Shown in pieces: positions 6,791 to 16,350 of a stretch of 19,686 nucleotides of DNA (within the stretch, counting starts at the first letter, position 1; each line of letters opens with the position of its first letter). The stretch is taken from positions 1 to 19,686 of the forward strand of contig JACSRH010000101.1 in the NCBI GenBank assembly GCA_014879855.1, given 5' to 3'. The notes beneath the pieces are model-generated. The model had not been told where the DNA came from. It searched no databases and saw nothing but the letters and a program-made list of their open reading frames with translations. Position numbers and translations under genes: made by a program. The stretch comes from Caldilineaceae bacterium (GTDB lineage Bacteria; Chloroflexota; Anaerolineae; Caldilineales; Caldilineaceae).

Positions 6791-7743
6791 CTCAAGCACC
6801 CATAGAAAATCCTGCTGCCTACGCAGAGGCGCTGCACCAGGGCGCAGCCGTCTGGACGCCGCCTGACGCCGGCGTGCTGCGGCTGCTCGACGCCGACCGC
6901 GTCGATTTTTTGCAGCGGATGACGACGAACGACATCAAAGCGTTGCGACCGGGCGCAAGCTGTGTGACGGTGCTGACCAGCCCGACCGCCAGGATCGTGC
7001 ACGTTTTCACGGTGCTGGCCGATGTGGAGGAACTCTGGCTGCTGCCCGCGCCGGGCGAGACCGCCGCGCTCGAACGCCATCTGCGCGGCCAGATATTTTT
7101 CATGGACAAAGTGCGCGTTGCCAGACCAGAGGCCGAACTGATCCGGCTGCGCATCGCCGGCCCGCACGCGGAGACGGCGCTGGCTGGCGCAGGGTTCACC
7201 ACCTTGCCATCCGTGGAAGGCGGCTGGCAACGCACAGACGACCTCGTTGTTCTCAAACAGATGGTCTACGATCTGCCCGGTTATGAGCTGATTGCACCCG
7301 CTGACAGGGTGGCTGTTCTGCTCGCGCAGCTTGACGCCATTGCCGTTGACGCGGCAAGCTATAGGGCGCGACGCATCGAACTGGGGCGACCCGCGCCAGG
7401 CGCAGAACTGACCGGCGAATATAGCCCACTTGAAGCCGGGCTGGCGTGGGCGTGCGCCGAGAACAAGGGTTGCTATACAGGACAAGAGATCATTGCGCGG
7501 CAGATCACCTACGACAAGGTCACGCGCGCACTGGTTGGGCTGCGCAGCAACGCCATGCTCGCGCCAGGCGCCGCGGTGCTGGTGGCAGGGCGCGAGGTGG
7601 GCAAGGTGACGAGCGCGGCCTTCAGCCCCGCACTTCAGACGCCGGTGGCGCTCGCGATCCTCAAGCGCGGCCATCATGCCCCGGGAACAGCAGCCACGGT
7701 GGAGGGCGTCGCCGCGACAGTAGCGCCCTTGCCGTTTGTGTAA
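6787..7743 (+). CDS. ygfZ: YgfZ/GcvT-like folate-binding protein
   Basis: Folate-binding protein related to the glycine cleavage T protein. YgfZ homologues help maintain iron-sulfur enzymes such as MiaB in a tetrahydrofolate-dependent way. The 318-residue protein has the diagnostic KGCYTGQE motif with K227 and C229, followed by IIARQ, and an N-terminal domain beginning LRLLDADRVDFLQRMTTND. Its length and the KGC motif argue for YgfZ rather than true GcvT (~360 residues). ATG 6787 overlaps the lipoprotein-hydrolase stop (ATGA), and a strong GGAGG at 6776-6780 sits six bases upstream, so it is both coupled and independently initiated. Why a secreted hydrolase is paired with it is not evident. 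Confidence 0.88.
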   Translation: MTQAPIENPAAYAEALHQGAAVWTPPDAGVLRLLDADRVDFLQRMTTNDIKALRPGASCVTVLTSPTARIVHVFTVLADVEELWLLPAPGETAALERHLRGQIFFMDKVRVARPEAELIRLRIAGPHAETALAGAGFTTLPSVEGGWQRTDDLVVLKQMVYDLPGYELIAPADRVAVLLAQLDAIAVDAASYRARRIELGRPAPGAELTGEYSPLEAGLAWACAENKGCYTGQEIIARQITYDKVTRALVGLRSNAMLAPGAAVLVAGREVGKVTSAAFSPALQTPVALAILKRGHHAPGTAATVEGVAATVAPLPFV

Positions 7744-7758
7744 TGTGTGGCTACAGTG

Positions 7759-7797
7759 GCGGTCGCCGCCGGCGATGGTTTCACCGGCGGCGACCGC
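7759..7797 (+). terminator. Terminator-like hairpin after ygfZ
   Basis: A perfect 14-bp GC-rich stem (7759-7772 with 7784-7797) has an 11-base loop, 15 bases after the stop. The nearest T run (TTTTT, 7824-7828) is 27 bases further on, so the fit to a classical intrinsic terminator is imperfect. Confidence 0.5.
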
Positions 7798-7840
7798 GCG
7801 GAAAAGCCGCGGTCATCTAGCCATTTTTACGGGTTACGTT

Positions 7841-7868
7841 TTGACATTCTCAAGCGGCATGATAAACT
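7841..7868 (+). promoter_or_regulatory. Candidate promoter of the potABCD operon
   Basis: A consensus TTGACA (7841-7846) is followed after 16 bases by TAAACT (7863-7868, four of six matches). It lies in the AT-richest part of the gap between ygfZ and potA and predicts a leader of roughly 205 bases before potA. Confidence 0.5.
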
Positions 7869-7908
7869 TTTGCGCGGATTCACCTCCGGACTTCCCCTTG
7901 CGACGGAG

Positions 7909-7920
7909 TAACAATTGTTA
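7909..7920. promoter_or_regulatory. 12-bp palindrome, possible operator
   Basis: TAACAATTGTTA is a perfect palindrome about 40 bases downstream of the candidate pot promoter. It has the size of a repressor half-site pair, but no regulator gene is next to it and no second copy was seen. Confidence 0.35.
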
Positions 7921-7948
7921 AATATGCCGAACCCTGGTCAAATCCACT

Positions 7949-7972
7949 GAGCGCCGTCGCTCGCCGCTTTTT
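7949..7972 (+). promoter_or_regulatory. Possible attenuator hairpin in the pot leader
   Basis: GAGCG (7949-7953) pairs with CGCTC (7958-7962) around a 4-base loop, followed five bases later by TTTTT (7968-7972). It is short for a terminator, yet it lies inside the predicted leader, where a conditional stop would control the transporter. Apart from this and the two preceding elements, the stretch 7798-8082 shows nothing convincing. Confidence 0.25.
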
Positions 7973-8082
7973 ACGCTCACCCCTGGAGGGATTGTGATGC
8001 AATTTTGTGCGTCATACACCGTAAAAATTCTGCTGGATCTGACAGCATTTGCAACCCACCCATGAAGCGGGAGATTCGCTCA

Positions 8083-9180
<1,098 letters not shown>

Positions 9181-9185
9181 CACCA

Positions 9186-10088
9186 ATGATCCAGCGTTTC
9201 CGCGAGAACCGGCGTCTGCAAGGCTTTCTGCTCATCCTGCCGACTTTGTTCGTCATGGTGGTCATGCTGATCATCCCGCTGACGCTGACGGTCGTCACCA
9301 GCTTTGGCCAACGCGATGCCGACGGCAATGTTATCTACACCTTTACGCTGGAAAACTACTGGCGGCTGATCGGCTTCACTGAACAGGGGTGGGATGACCT
9401 CTATTTGCGCATCTTGCTGCGTTCGCTCTGGCTGGCGCTGCAAACGACGGTGATCGTGATCGCAATGGCTTACCCGCTTGCCTACTTTATCGCGCGCGCG
9501 CCGGAGAAACGGCGCAACTCCCTGCTCTTTTTGGTGCTCATCCCGTTGTGGACAAATTTCATCATCCGCATCTACGCCTGGGTGATGATTCTACGTGGGC
9601 AGGGCGTGCTCAACTCGGCGCTCGGTGGCGTCGCGGGTCTGCTCAGCATCCCTTTCCAGCCGCTCGATCTCTATCCGTCGCAAGGTGCGGTGCTGATCGG
9701 CATGGTCTACGAATTCCTGCCCTTTATGATCCTGCCGATCTACACTTCGTTGGAAAAGATCGAACCGAGCCTGTACGAGGCCGCCGCCGATCTCTACGCC
9801 AACGCCTTCCGCACCTTTTGGCGCGTCACTGCACCACTCTCGATGCCGGGCGTGGTCGCCGGCACGATCCTGACCTTTGTGCCGGTGATCGGCACCTTTG
9901 TCGTCTCCGACATTCTCGGCGGGCGCCAGGTAATCCTCGTCGGCAACCTGGTGCAGCGGCAATTTCTCGACGCGCGCAACCCACCCTTCGGCTCGGCCGC
10001 GTCGATCATCCTGCTCCTGATGACGCTGGGGCTGACCCTCTACTACACGCGGCGCTTTGGTCTGGGTGAGGAGATCGCGGCCGGATGA
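9186..10088 (+). CDS. potB: Polyamine-type ABC transporter permease, first subunit
   Basis: Inner-membrane permease of 300 residues with six hydrophobic segments, the first at about residues 12-36. The binding-protein-dependent transport (EAA) loop that docks on PotA reads EAAADLYANAFRTFW, followed by APLSMPG, between segments 4 and 5. An extracytoplasmic loop between segments 1 and 2 (FTLENYWRL) is typical of PotB. The stop overlaps potC as ATGA, which favours equal production of the two half-channels. The Pot assignment over other polyamine, opine or iron importers rests on the full ABCD gene set and on PotD. Confidence 0.92.
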   Translation: MIQRFRENRRLQGFLLILPTLFVMVVMLIIPLTLTVVTSFGQRDADGNVIYTFTLENYWRLIGFTEQGWDDLYLRILLRSLWLALQTTVIVIAMAYPLAYFIARAPEKRRNSLLFLVLIPLWTNFIIRIYAWVMILRGQGVLNSALGGVAGLLSIPFQPLDLYPSQGAVLIGMVYEFLPFMILPIYTSLEKIEPSLYEAAADLYANAFRTFWRVTAPLSMPGVVAGTILTFVPVIGTFVVSDILGGRQVILVGNLVQRQFLDARNPPFGSAASIILLLMTLGLTLYYTRRFGLGEEIAAG

Positions 10089-10924
10089 GCAGCACAAAGC
10101 GGTCGCCCTGGCTACTGTTGGTTTCGCTTCTGGTCTATGGTTTTCTCTACGCGCCGATTATCGTCCTGATCGTCTTCTCGTTCAACGCCTCGCGCACAAA
10201 CGTGATGTTCGAGGGCATAGTCAATCAGGGGCCGTGCGGCCCGTTCTACTGGTACTGCCAGTTGTTCAGGAACCGCGATGTGCTGGACGCCACGCGCAAC
10301 ACCCTGGTGATTGCGCTGACCTCGACAATCATCTCCACGATCATCGGCACGATGGCGGCGCTTGCCCTGCAGCGCTTTGACTTCTTTGGCAAGCGCGCGT
10401 CGGAGACGGCGCTCTACTTCCCGATCGTGACGCCCGAAATTGTGATGGGCATCGGCATTCTGGTGCTCTTCAGCGCGGCGTTTGGCTGGCTCAACAGCCT
10501 GCTGGCCTTGGCGCCTGCGCAACGACTGACGATGGGGCTGGGCACGGTGATCATCTCGCACATCGCCTTCAGCATCCCTTTTGTGACGCTTGTTGTGCGC
10601 GCACGGCTGCACGGCTTCGACAACCGGCTGGAAGAGGCGGCAATGGATCTCGGCGCCAACGAGCTCATCACCTTTCGCAAGGTGACGTTGCCATTGATCG
10701 CGCCCGGTGTGCTGGCTGGCGCCATGTTGGCCTTCACCCTTTCGCTCGACGACTTTATCATTACCTTTTTCACCACTGGCCCCGGTGCGACGACGCTGCC
10801 GATCTATGTGTACGGTCTGTTGCGCCGCGTGGTCACGCCGGAAGTAAACGCGCTTTCCACGATCTGGATTCTAGTGGTCTTGGTCGTGGTTGGGATTTCT
10901 CAATGGTTTCAAACTCGCGAATAA
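10085..10924 (+). CDS. potC: Polyamine-type ABC transporter permease, second subunit
   Basis: Partner permease of 279 residues, six hydrophobic segments. The EAA loop reads EEAAMDLGANELITF and continues KVTLPLIAPG. The segment FTLSLDDFIITFF is a hallmark of PotC/PotI-type permeases. ATG 10085 lies in an ATGA overlap with the potB stop. An insert in the first periplasmic loop contains two cysteines (GPCGPFYWYCQL), close enough to form a disulfide outside the membrane, which is not something I recall from E. coli PotC. Operon order and spacing (potD starts 20 bases later) support joint transcription. Confidence 0.93.
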   Translation: MSSTKRSPWLLLVSLLVYGFLYAPIIVLIVFSFNASRTNVMFEGIVNQGPCGPFYWYCQLFRNRDVLDATRNTLVIALTSTIISTIIGTMAALALQRFDFFGKRASETALYFPIVTPEIVMGIGILVLFSAAFGWLNSLLALAPAQRLTMGLGTVIISHIAFSIPFVTLVVRARLHGFDNRLEEAAMDLGANELITFRKVTLPLIAPGVLAGAMLAFTLSLDDFIITFFTTGPGATTLPIYVYGLLRRVVTPEVNALSTIWILVVLVVVGISQWFQTRE

Positions 10925-10944
10925 CGCTGTGAAAGGATGGGAAA

Positions 10945-12084
<1,140 letters not shown>

Positions 12085-12106
12085 AACACAGCGGCAGGAG
12101 GCGCGC

Positions 12107-12142
12107 AAACAGGCATGGGTGTTGAATCCATGCCTGTTTTTT
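12107..12142 (+). terminator. Intrinsic terminator of potABCD
   Basis: A perfect 12-bp stem (12107-12118 with 12128-12139) encloses a 9-base loop, and a six-T run (12137-12142) follows, its first Ts closing the stem. It lies 22 bases after the potD stop, the best terminator in the window. Confidence 0.92.
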
Positions 12143-12172
12143 GTGCGTACGGCGTCAACCGGCGCGGCGCAA

Positions 12173-12295
12173 CTACATCCCGCCGCCTGCCGCGCCGCCC
12201 GCCACGAGGAGAAAGCCAATCACGCCGATAATGCCCAAAATGAGCATCACGTAAAAAAGGCCCGAGTAGCCTGTCTGGTTGTCTTGATTGTCCAC
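12173..12295 (-). CDS. Small single-pass membrane protein, 40 residues
   Basis: On the minus strand from GTG 12295 to TAG 12173 there is a 40-residue reading frame: a polar N terminus (MDNQDNQTGYSG), one long hydrophobic stretch (FYVMLILGIIGVIGFLLVAG) and a Gly/Ala-rich end (GAAGGGM). This order of polar head, transmembrane helix and small-residue tail is unlikely by chance in such GC-rich DNA. GCTGGGGGC upstream is a possible but imperfect ribosome-binding site; the frame stays open further upstream, so a TTG or other earlier start is possible. It is convergent to potD with the terminator between. Family not recognised; function unknown. Confidence 0.6.
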   Translation of the reverse strand: MDNQDNQTGYSGLFYVMLILGIIGVIGFLLVAGGAAGGGM

Positions 12296-12426
12296 GTTGC
12301 CCCCAGCGCGCTGGTGAATGGGCTCCGGGGTAGGTGAAGTCGTCAGCAATGCGGAGCGAAAAATGACTGGATGCGGAAAATGCCCGCATCAAAAGATGAC
12401 GCAACTGGAGCGAAAAAGATACGCGA

Positions 12427-12864
12427 CTACATTTCTTCTCGGATTGCGGCGACCCAGGTTTTCACGCGCATCGCGGCGCCTTCCGGCCTGCCAGGCAGAT
12501 AGACGTCAGCGATGGTCATGCGCCAGCGCCGCAACACGGGCTGGCGCTCCGCCTCCCTGCGCAACACTCGCGTCTTCCCTTCCGCCAGGTGCGATATCCG
12601 GCCGCGCAGGTGAGCGATAGTGGCGTCATTCTCCAGATAATCGACGAGGGCGGTGCGCAGACCGGCCAGGGCTTCGTCTGTAAACTGGGCAGGATGTTGG
12701 AGATTATAAGAAGCAACGATCAAAAAATGCGCTGCCTGCAGGGCCGGATCCTGCCATTCCCAGGCCAGGAGCGCGCCAAATTGCTCCCAGCAACTCATGC
12801 CTTCCACACGCGGCGCTCCACATTCCGCGCAGGCGTCTTGCTCTAAATTTGGCTGCAAGTGCAT
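12427..12864 (-). CDS. Small Cys-containing protein of unknown function (DUF5946-like)
   Basis: The 145-residue protein begins with C12-X2-C15, then C25 and a histidine in QAAHFLIVASYNLQHP, a plausible metal site. The middle is helical (FTDEALAGLRTALVDYLEN) and the C-terminal part ends VKTWVAAIREEM. The general pattern CAECGA, SCWEQF and LLAWEW recalls the uncharacterised DUF5946 family, from memory and unverified. AAAGGATGG sits about seven bases upstream of ATG 12864, a fair ribosome-binding site. It is divergent from the ABC exporter across a 146-base gap in which no convincing promoter was found; the 131 bases downstream to the microprotein show nothing. Confidence 0.72.
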   Translation of the reverse strand: MHLQPNLEQDACAECGAPRVEGMSCWEQFGALLAWEWQDPALQAAHFLIVASYNLQHPAQFTDEALAGLRTALVDYLENDATIAHLRGRISHLAEGKTRVLRREAERQPVLRRWRMTIADVYLPGRPEGAAMRVKTWVAAIREEM

Positions 12865-13010
12865 GTTTCCATCCTTTCTGCCATCCCCGGCGGTTCGCCA
12901 TTACGGACGAAAGTGCAAATCCGTGTATCCTATATGGTTGGGAGCACCATTTGCTCGCATTTGGTCGACCAATGTGAAGACGTTTGGGACTTTCGGAACC
13001 TATATCTACC

Positions 13011-14744
13011 ATGATTCGCCAATTTGCTGCCTATTATCGACCCTACCGCGGACTCTTTTTCCTGGATTTTGGCTGCGCTCTTGTTGTGGGGCTGCTGGAG
13101 TTGGCATTTCCACTCGCCGTCAATCAATTTGTGGACAAGTTGCTGCCCAGCCAGGATTGGACGCTGATCCTGCTGGCGACCGCGGCGCTGCTGGCCGTCT
13201 ATGCCTTGAACACGGCGCTGCAATATGTGGTCACCTACTGGGGACACATGCTGGGCATCAACATCGAGACCGACATGCGGCGTAAAGTGTTTGAGCACAT
13301 CGAGAAGCTGTCGTTTCGCTTCTTCGACAACACCAAGACGGGTCATCTGATCGCGCGCATCACCACTGATCTGCAGGACATCGGCGAGATCGCCCATCAT
13401 GGCCCCGAAGACATCTTTGTCGCCATCATGACCCTGGTCGGTGCGTTTGTGCTGATGGGCTGGATCAACTGGGAGCTGACCGTGCTGACCTTCCTGGTCA
13501 TCCCTGTCATCATCTGGGTGGCGATGTATTTCAGCGGCAAAATGACCCGGACCTATCGTCGCCTCTTTAGCGACGTGGCGCAATTCAACGCCCGCATCGA
13601 GGACGCCGTAGGCGGCATTCGCGTGGTCAAGGCGTTTGCCAATGAAGAGTACGAAAGGCGCCTGTTCGCCGTCGATAACATGAACTATCGCGCTACCAAG
13701 CTGACCGCCTACAAACTCATGGCGATGAGCATGTCGCTCAGCTACATGCTCATGCGCTTTGTTTCGCTCTTTGTCATGATCTGCGGCACTTGGTTTGTAA
13801 TTAACGGCGAGTTGACCTACGGTGAATTCGTGGCGTTCCTGCTGCTCACCAATGTCTTCTTTCGACCTATCGAAAAGATCAACGCCGTAATTGAGAGTTA
13901 TCCCAAAGGCATCGCCGGTTTCAAACGGTATAGGGAAATTCTGCAAACTGAGCCGGACATCCAGGACGCGCCCGATGCCATAGAAGTCGCGGCGCTCATG
14001 GGCAACATTCGCTACCACAATGTCGCCTTTGGCTACGACCAGCATCGCAAGGTCATCCGCAATATCAACCTGACCATCAGCCCTGGAGAAACCGTGGCGT
14101 TTGTCGGCCCCTCCGGCGCCGGCAAAACGACGTTGTGCAACCTGTTGCCGCGCTTCTACGATGTCAGCGCGGGCAGCGTCACGATCGACGGCATTGACGT
14201 GCGCATGATGACGCAGCGGTCATTGCGCCAACAGATCGGCATTGTTCAGCAGGATGTCTTTCTCTTCGCCGGCACGATCGGCGAGAACATTGCCTACGGC
14301 AAGCTCGACGCAAGCCAGGAGGAGATCTGGACAGCCGCGCGGCGTGCGCAGTTGGAGGAGTTCATCCGCAGCCTGCCGGACGGCATGGAGACGTTAATCG
14401 GCGAGCGCGGGGTCAAGCTTTCTGGCGGGCAGAAGCAGCGCGTTTCCATTGCACGCATGTTTCTCAAAAACCCGCCGATCCTGATCCTCGACGAAGCGAC
14501 CTCGGCGCTCGACACCGAAACGGAAATGGCGATCCAGCGTGCGTTGGAGGAGCTGGCCAAGGGGCGCACCACCCTGGTGATCGCCCACCGCCTGAGCACG
14601 GCCGCGCGCGCCGACCGCATCATCGTGCTTGACGGCGACCGCATCACCGAAATGGGCGCGCACACCGAGTTGCTGACGCGCAACGGTCGCTATTCTATGC
14701 TGTGGCGTGCGTTCGAGCATGGGGTGGCGGTAAGGGTGAACTGA
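13011..14744 (+). CDS. ABC exporter, fused permease-ATPase half transporter
   Basis: Membrane exporter of the ABCB/MdlB/MsbA type, 577 residues, expected to work as a dimer. The N-terminal ~320 residues form the six-helix transmembrane domain, including SFRFFDNTKTGHLIARITTD, a characteristic coupling-helix segment. The ATPase part has Walker A GPSGAGKTT (366-374), signature LSGGQKQR from L470, Walker B D494/E495 (LILDEATSALD) and the H-loop IAHRLST. The substrate (lipid, drug, peptide) cannot be inferred. ATG 13011 gives a normal family N terminus; a TTG at 12984 would add nine residues without support. Usually such proteins may also pair as heterodimers, but no second half-gene is adjacent. 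Confidence 0.93.
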   Translation: MIRQFAAYYRPYRGLFFLDFGCALVVGLLELAFPLAVNQFVDKLLPSQDWTLILLATAALLAVYALNTALQYVVTYWGHMLGINIETDMRRKVFEHIEKLSFRFFDNTKTGHLIARITTDLQDIGEIAHHGPEDIFVAIMTLVGAFVLMGWINWELTVLTFLVIPVIIWVAMYFSGKMTRTYRRLFSDVAQFNARIEDAVGGIRVVKAFANEEYERRLFAVDNMNYRATKLTAYKLMAMSMSLSYMLMRFVSLFVMICGTWFVINGELTYGEFVAFLLLTNVFFRPIEKINAVIESYPKGIAGFKRYREILQTEPDIQDAPDAIEVAALMGNIRYHNVAFGYDQHRKVIRNINLTISPGETVAFVGPSGAGKTTLCNLLPRFYDVSAGSVTIDGIDVRMMTQRSLRQQIGIVQQDVFLFAGTIGENIAYGKLDASQEEIWTAARRAQLEEFIRSLPDGMETLIGERGVKLSGGQKQRVSIARMFLKNPPILILDEATSALDTETEMAIQRALEELAKGRTTLVIAHRLSTAARADRIIVLDGDRITEMGAHTELLTRNGRYSMLWRAFEHGVAVRVN

Positions 14745-14754
14745 CAGGCGTTGC

Positions 14755-14838
14755 TTTAACGCAAAGTCGCAAAGGGAGTCCCTTGTTAAACCTCTGTGAA
14801 GCTCTGCACCCTTCGCGCCTTTGTGACTTTGCGTTAAA
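14755..14838. repeat. CGCAAAG-type hairpin repeat between the ABC exporter and the CPT-like gene
   Basis: Arms 14755-14775 and 14818-14838 (21 bases) are inverted repeats with one mismatch, ending outward in TTTAACGC and GCGTTAAA. Each arm contains two CGCAAAG/CTTTGTG-like units 8 bases apart. The TTA at 14834-14836 in the right arm is the stop codon of the minus-strand CPT-like gene. The 42-base centre has no clear structure. It may also terminate the convergent transcripts. Confidence 0.85.
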
Positions 14839-15451
14839 ATTGCTCAGCAGCCAGCCGGGCAAAAGCTGTCGCGGGTGCGTCGCTTTCGAGCCGCTGGCGG
14901 ATGATGGCGGCGCACGCCTGCGCGGTGAGCACCGACGTATCCACCTCCAGGTCGTAGATGCCCGGCTCGTGCACGGCCTGCTGCCAGCGCTGCACGGGCG
15001 CAGGCGGCGCCGCGTCCGCGGGCAGGTCGGCATTCCAGCCGGTGGCGCGACGCCGCTGCATGATCACCTCGACTGGGCAACGCACGCCGACGAAGAGCAC
15101 AGGCCGCCCGTCTAGCCGCCGCGCACAGGCCGACAGGATGTTGAGCGGCCGCGAGTAGTGGCTGTGGTGGCCGACATCGACCGCCACATTGACGCCCAGC
15201 CGGCTGTGCGCGGCAATCGATGCATAGAGTGCGGCGTAGAGCTGCACGATCAGCGGTTCGAGGTCCGGGCGCTCGCCGCCAGGGCGCAGGCCAATGCTTG
15301 GCTGAAAGCGCGCCGGCGTCATCTGCATAAAGCGGTCGACGCCCAGATTCATCCATATGCCATCGAATGAATCCTGAATGGCCGCAACGATGCTCGACTT
15401 ACCGCTGCGCGGCGCACCGTTCAGAATCACGACCTGTCCAGAGCTGATCAT
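14834..15451 (-). CDS. Chloramphenicol phosphotransferase-like P-loop kinase
   Basis: The 205-residue cytoplasmic kinase resembles Streptomyces venezuelae chloramphenicol 3-O-phosphotransferase. It has Walker A GAPRSGKSS (12-20), the LGVDRF segment with D39 matching the catalytic aspartate of that enzyme, LFVGVRCPVEV before the lid region, and VHEPGIYDLEVDTS near the end, close to VHEGVEYDVEVDT of the model. Many environmental homologues act on unknown hydroxyl substrates, so resistance is not proven. ATG 15451 overlaps the TGA of the upstream TPR-like gene (ATGA). The stop TAA comes from the right arm of the adjacent hairpin repeat, so the last residues may have been set by the repeat. Confidence 0.85.
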   Translation of the reverse strand: MISSGQVVILNGAPRSGKSSIVAAIQDSFDGIWMNLGVDRFMQMTPARFQPSIGLRPGGERPDLEPLIVQLYAALYASIAAHSRLGVNVAVDVGHHSHYSRPLNILSACARRLDGRPVLFVGVRCPVEVIMQRRRATGWNADLPADAAPPAPVQRWQQAVHEPGIYDLEVDTSVLTAQACAAIIRQRLESDAPATAFARLAAEQF

Positions 15452-15867
15452 GCATCCATCTCCTGCACTGACCGTTCGGGCTCGCTGCGCCCGCGCGGCG
15501 CTGCTCCTGCTTGATGTGCATAACCCAAACTGGCGGCAAGCGCGTAGTAATGTTGCGCCGCGGGCTGGTCGCCGATCTGCGCGCAGGCATAGCCCATGCT
15601 CAAGTATAGCGAAGGGTAAAAAGCTGCCACGCGCTCATGGTCTACGGCCTCGGCGCGACGCAGGGCTTCTTGATTCCAGGCAAAGATGGCGTCGGGCGTT
15701 GTCTGGAAACGCGCCAGGTAGTGCGCGGCGATACACGCCTCGTAGTCATCCTGCGCGGCGTCCCAGGCCTGTTGATAGAGCGCATGGGCGGCCGCGCGGC
15801 GGCCTTCAAACTCGGCGCGCGTGCCGTCGATGCAGCGTTTCACAACAGGGTTGTCAAGGTCGATCAT
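15448..15867 (-). CDS. TPR-like hypothetical protein
   Basis: 139 residues, almost fully helical and alanine-rich. Alternating helices with small and aromatic residues (EFEGRRAAAHALYQQAWDAA, then YLSMGYACAQIGDQPAAQ and HYYALAASLGY) resemble two to three tetratricopeptide-like hairpins, which usually hold protein partners. The start at 15867 was chosen because it overlaps the stop of the DinB-fold gene as ATGA; a start four codons earlier (15879) is possible. Its own TGA overlaps the next ATG in the same way. Conservation of this tight order would suggest that it couples the DinB-fold and kinase proteins, but this is a guess. Confidence 0.75.
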   Translation of the reverse strand: MIDLDNPVVKRCIDGTRAEFEGRRAAAHALYQQAWDAAQDDYEACIAAHYLARFQTTPDAIFAWNQEALRRAEAVDHERVAAFYPSLYLSMGYACAQIGDQPAAQHYYALAASLGYAHQAGAAPRGRSEPERSVQEMDA

Positions 15868-16349
15868 CGCGCCAGCCAATCCTGATACACGCCTTCCATT
15901 TGCTCAATATGGTCGCGCACATGGCGTGTATAAACGTCGAGCCAGGCGTCCATTGTCATCACACCCTCCTCGCTATGCTGGACCGTGTTCGACCACACCG
16001 CTTCGGGAGCATCTTTAATCAACTTATACGAAGTGAGGCGCAGCCATTGAAAAAGTTGCAACGCGTCCTCGGTGCTCTGCTCGTGATAGTACAACGCCTG
16101 CGCCCACTTGGCTTCGTCATAGCCCAGCACCATGCTGCCCGGCTCGGCAAGCAGGCGCCGGCAGCGCACATAGCTGTTGGCCTCGCTGTCGGTGATGTGT
16201 ACGATGATCTCATGGATCGTCCAGCCGCCGGGCGCAGGGCGATATTGCCACATTTCACGCGGAAAGCGCTTCAACGCCGCGACCAGTTGCGCATAAGCAG
16301 CCCCGTATATCTCAATTTTCCGATCTCGCGCTTGATGTCCTATCACCAT
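15864..16349 (-). CDS. DinB-superfamily (YfiT/DUF664-like) protein, possible metal-dependent transferase
   Basis: 161-residue four-helix-bundle protein; unrelated to DNA polymerase IV despite the family name. The metal-site histidines are visible: H51 in WTIHEIIVHITDSE and H143/H147 in RHVRDHIEQM. Members include bacillithiol and mycothiol S-transferases and maleylpyruvate isomerase-like enzymes, so detoxification is possible, but no thiol cofactor can be inferred here. First gene of a three-gene unit (DinB-fold, TPR-like, CPT-like). Its ribosome-binding site AGGGAG (16363-16358) lies inside the CTCTGT repeat directly upstream, eight bases from ATG 16349. Confidence 0.85.
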   Translation of the reverse strand: MVIGHQARDRKIEIYGAAYAQLVAALKRFPREMWQYRPAPGGWTIHEIIVHITDSEANSYVRCRRLLAEPGSMVLGYDEAKWAQALYYHEQSTEDALQLFQWLRLTSYKLIKDAPEAVWSNTVQHSEEGVMTMDAWLDVYTRHVRDHIEQMEGVYQDWLAR

Positions 16350-16350
16350 T

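Noticed and set aside
5399..6799. 466-codon minus-strand open frame opposite the lipoprotein hydrolase
   Set aside because: Arg/Gly/Cys-rich shadow; the plus strand has signal peptide, domain and triad residues.
7736..7921. Possible small plus-strand gene between ygfZ and potA
   Set aside because: It runs through the terminator-like hairpin and the candidate promoter, starts inside the ygfZ end, and reads as unstructured Arg/Ser-rich text.
12984..13010. Earlier TTG start for the ABC exporter
   Set aside because: It adds nine residues with no ribosome-binding site, while ATG 13011 begins the family-typical MIRQFAAYYRPYRG.
12930..14045. 371-codon minus-strand open frame opposite the ABC exporter
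   Set aside because: His/Asp/Gln-rich shadow of a well-conserved transmembrane domain.
14755..14838. Insertion sequence or integron attachment site
   Set aside because: There is no transposase or integrase, and the arms lack attC-type core sites; a non-autonomous repeat is the safer call.
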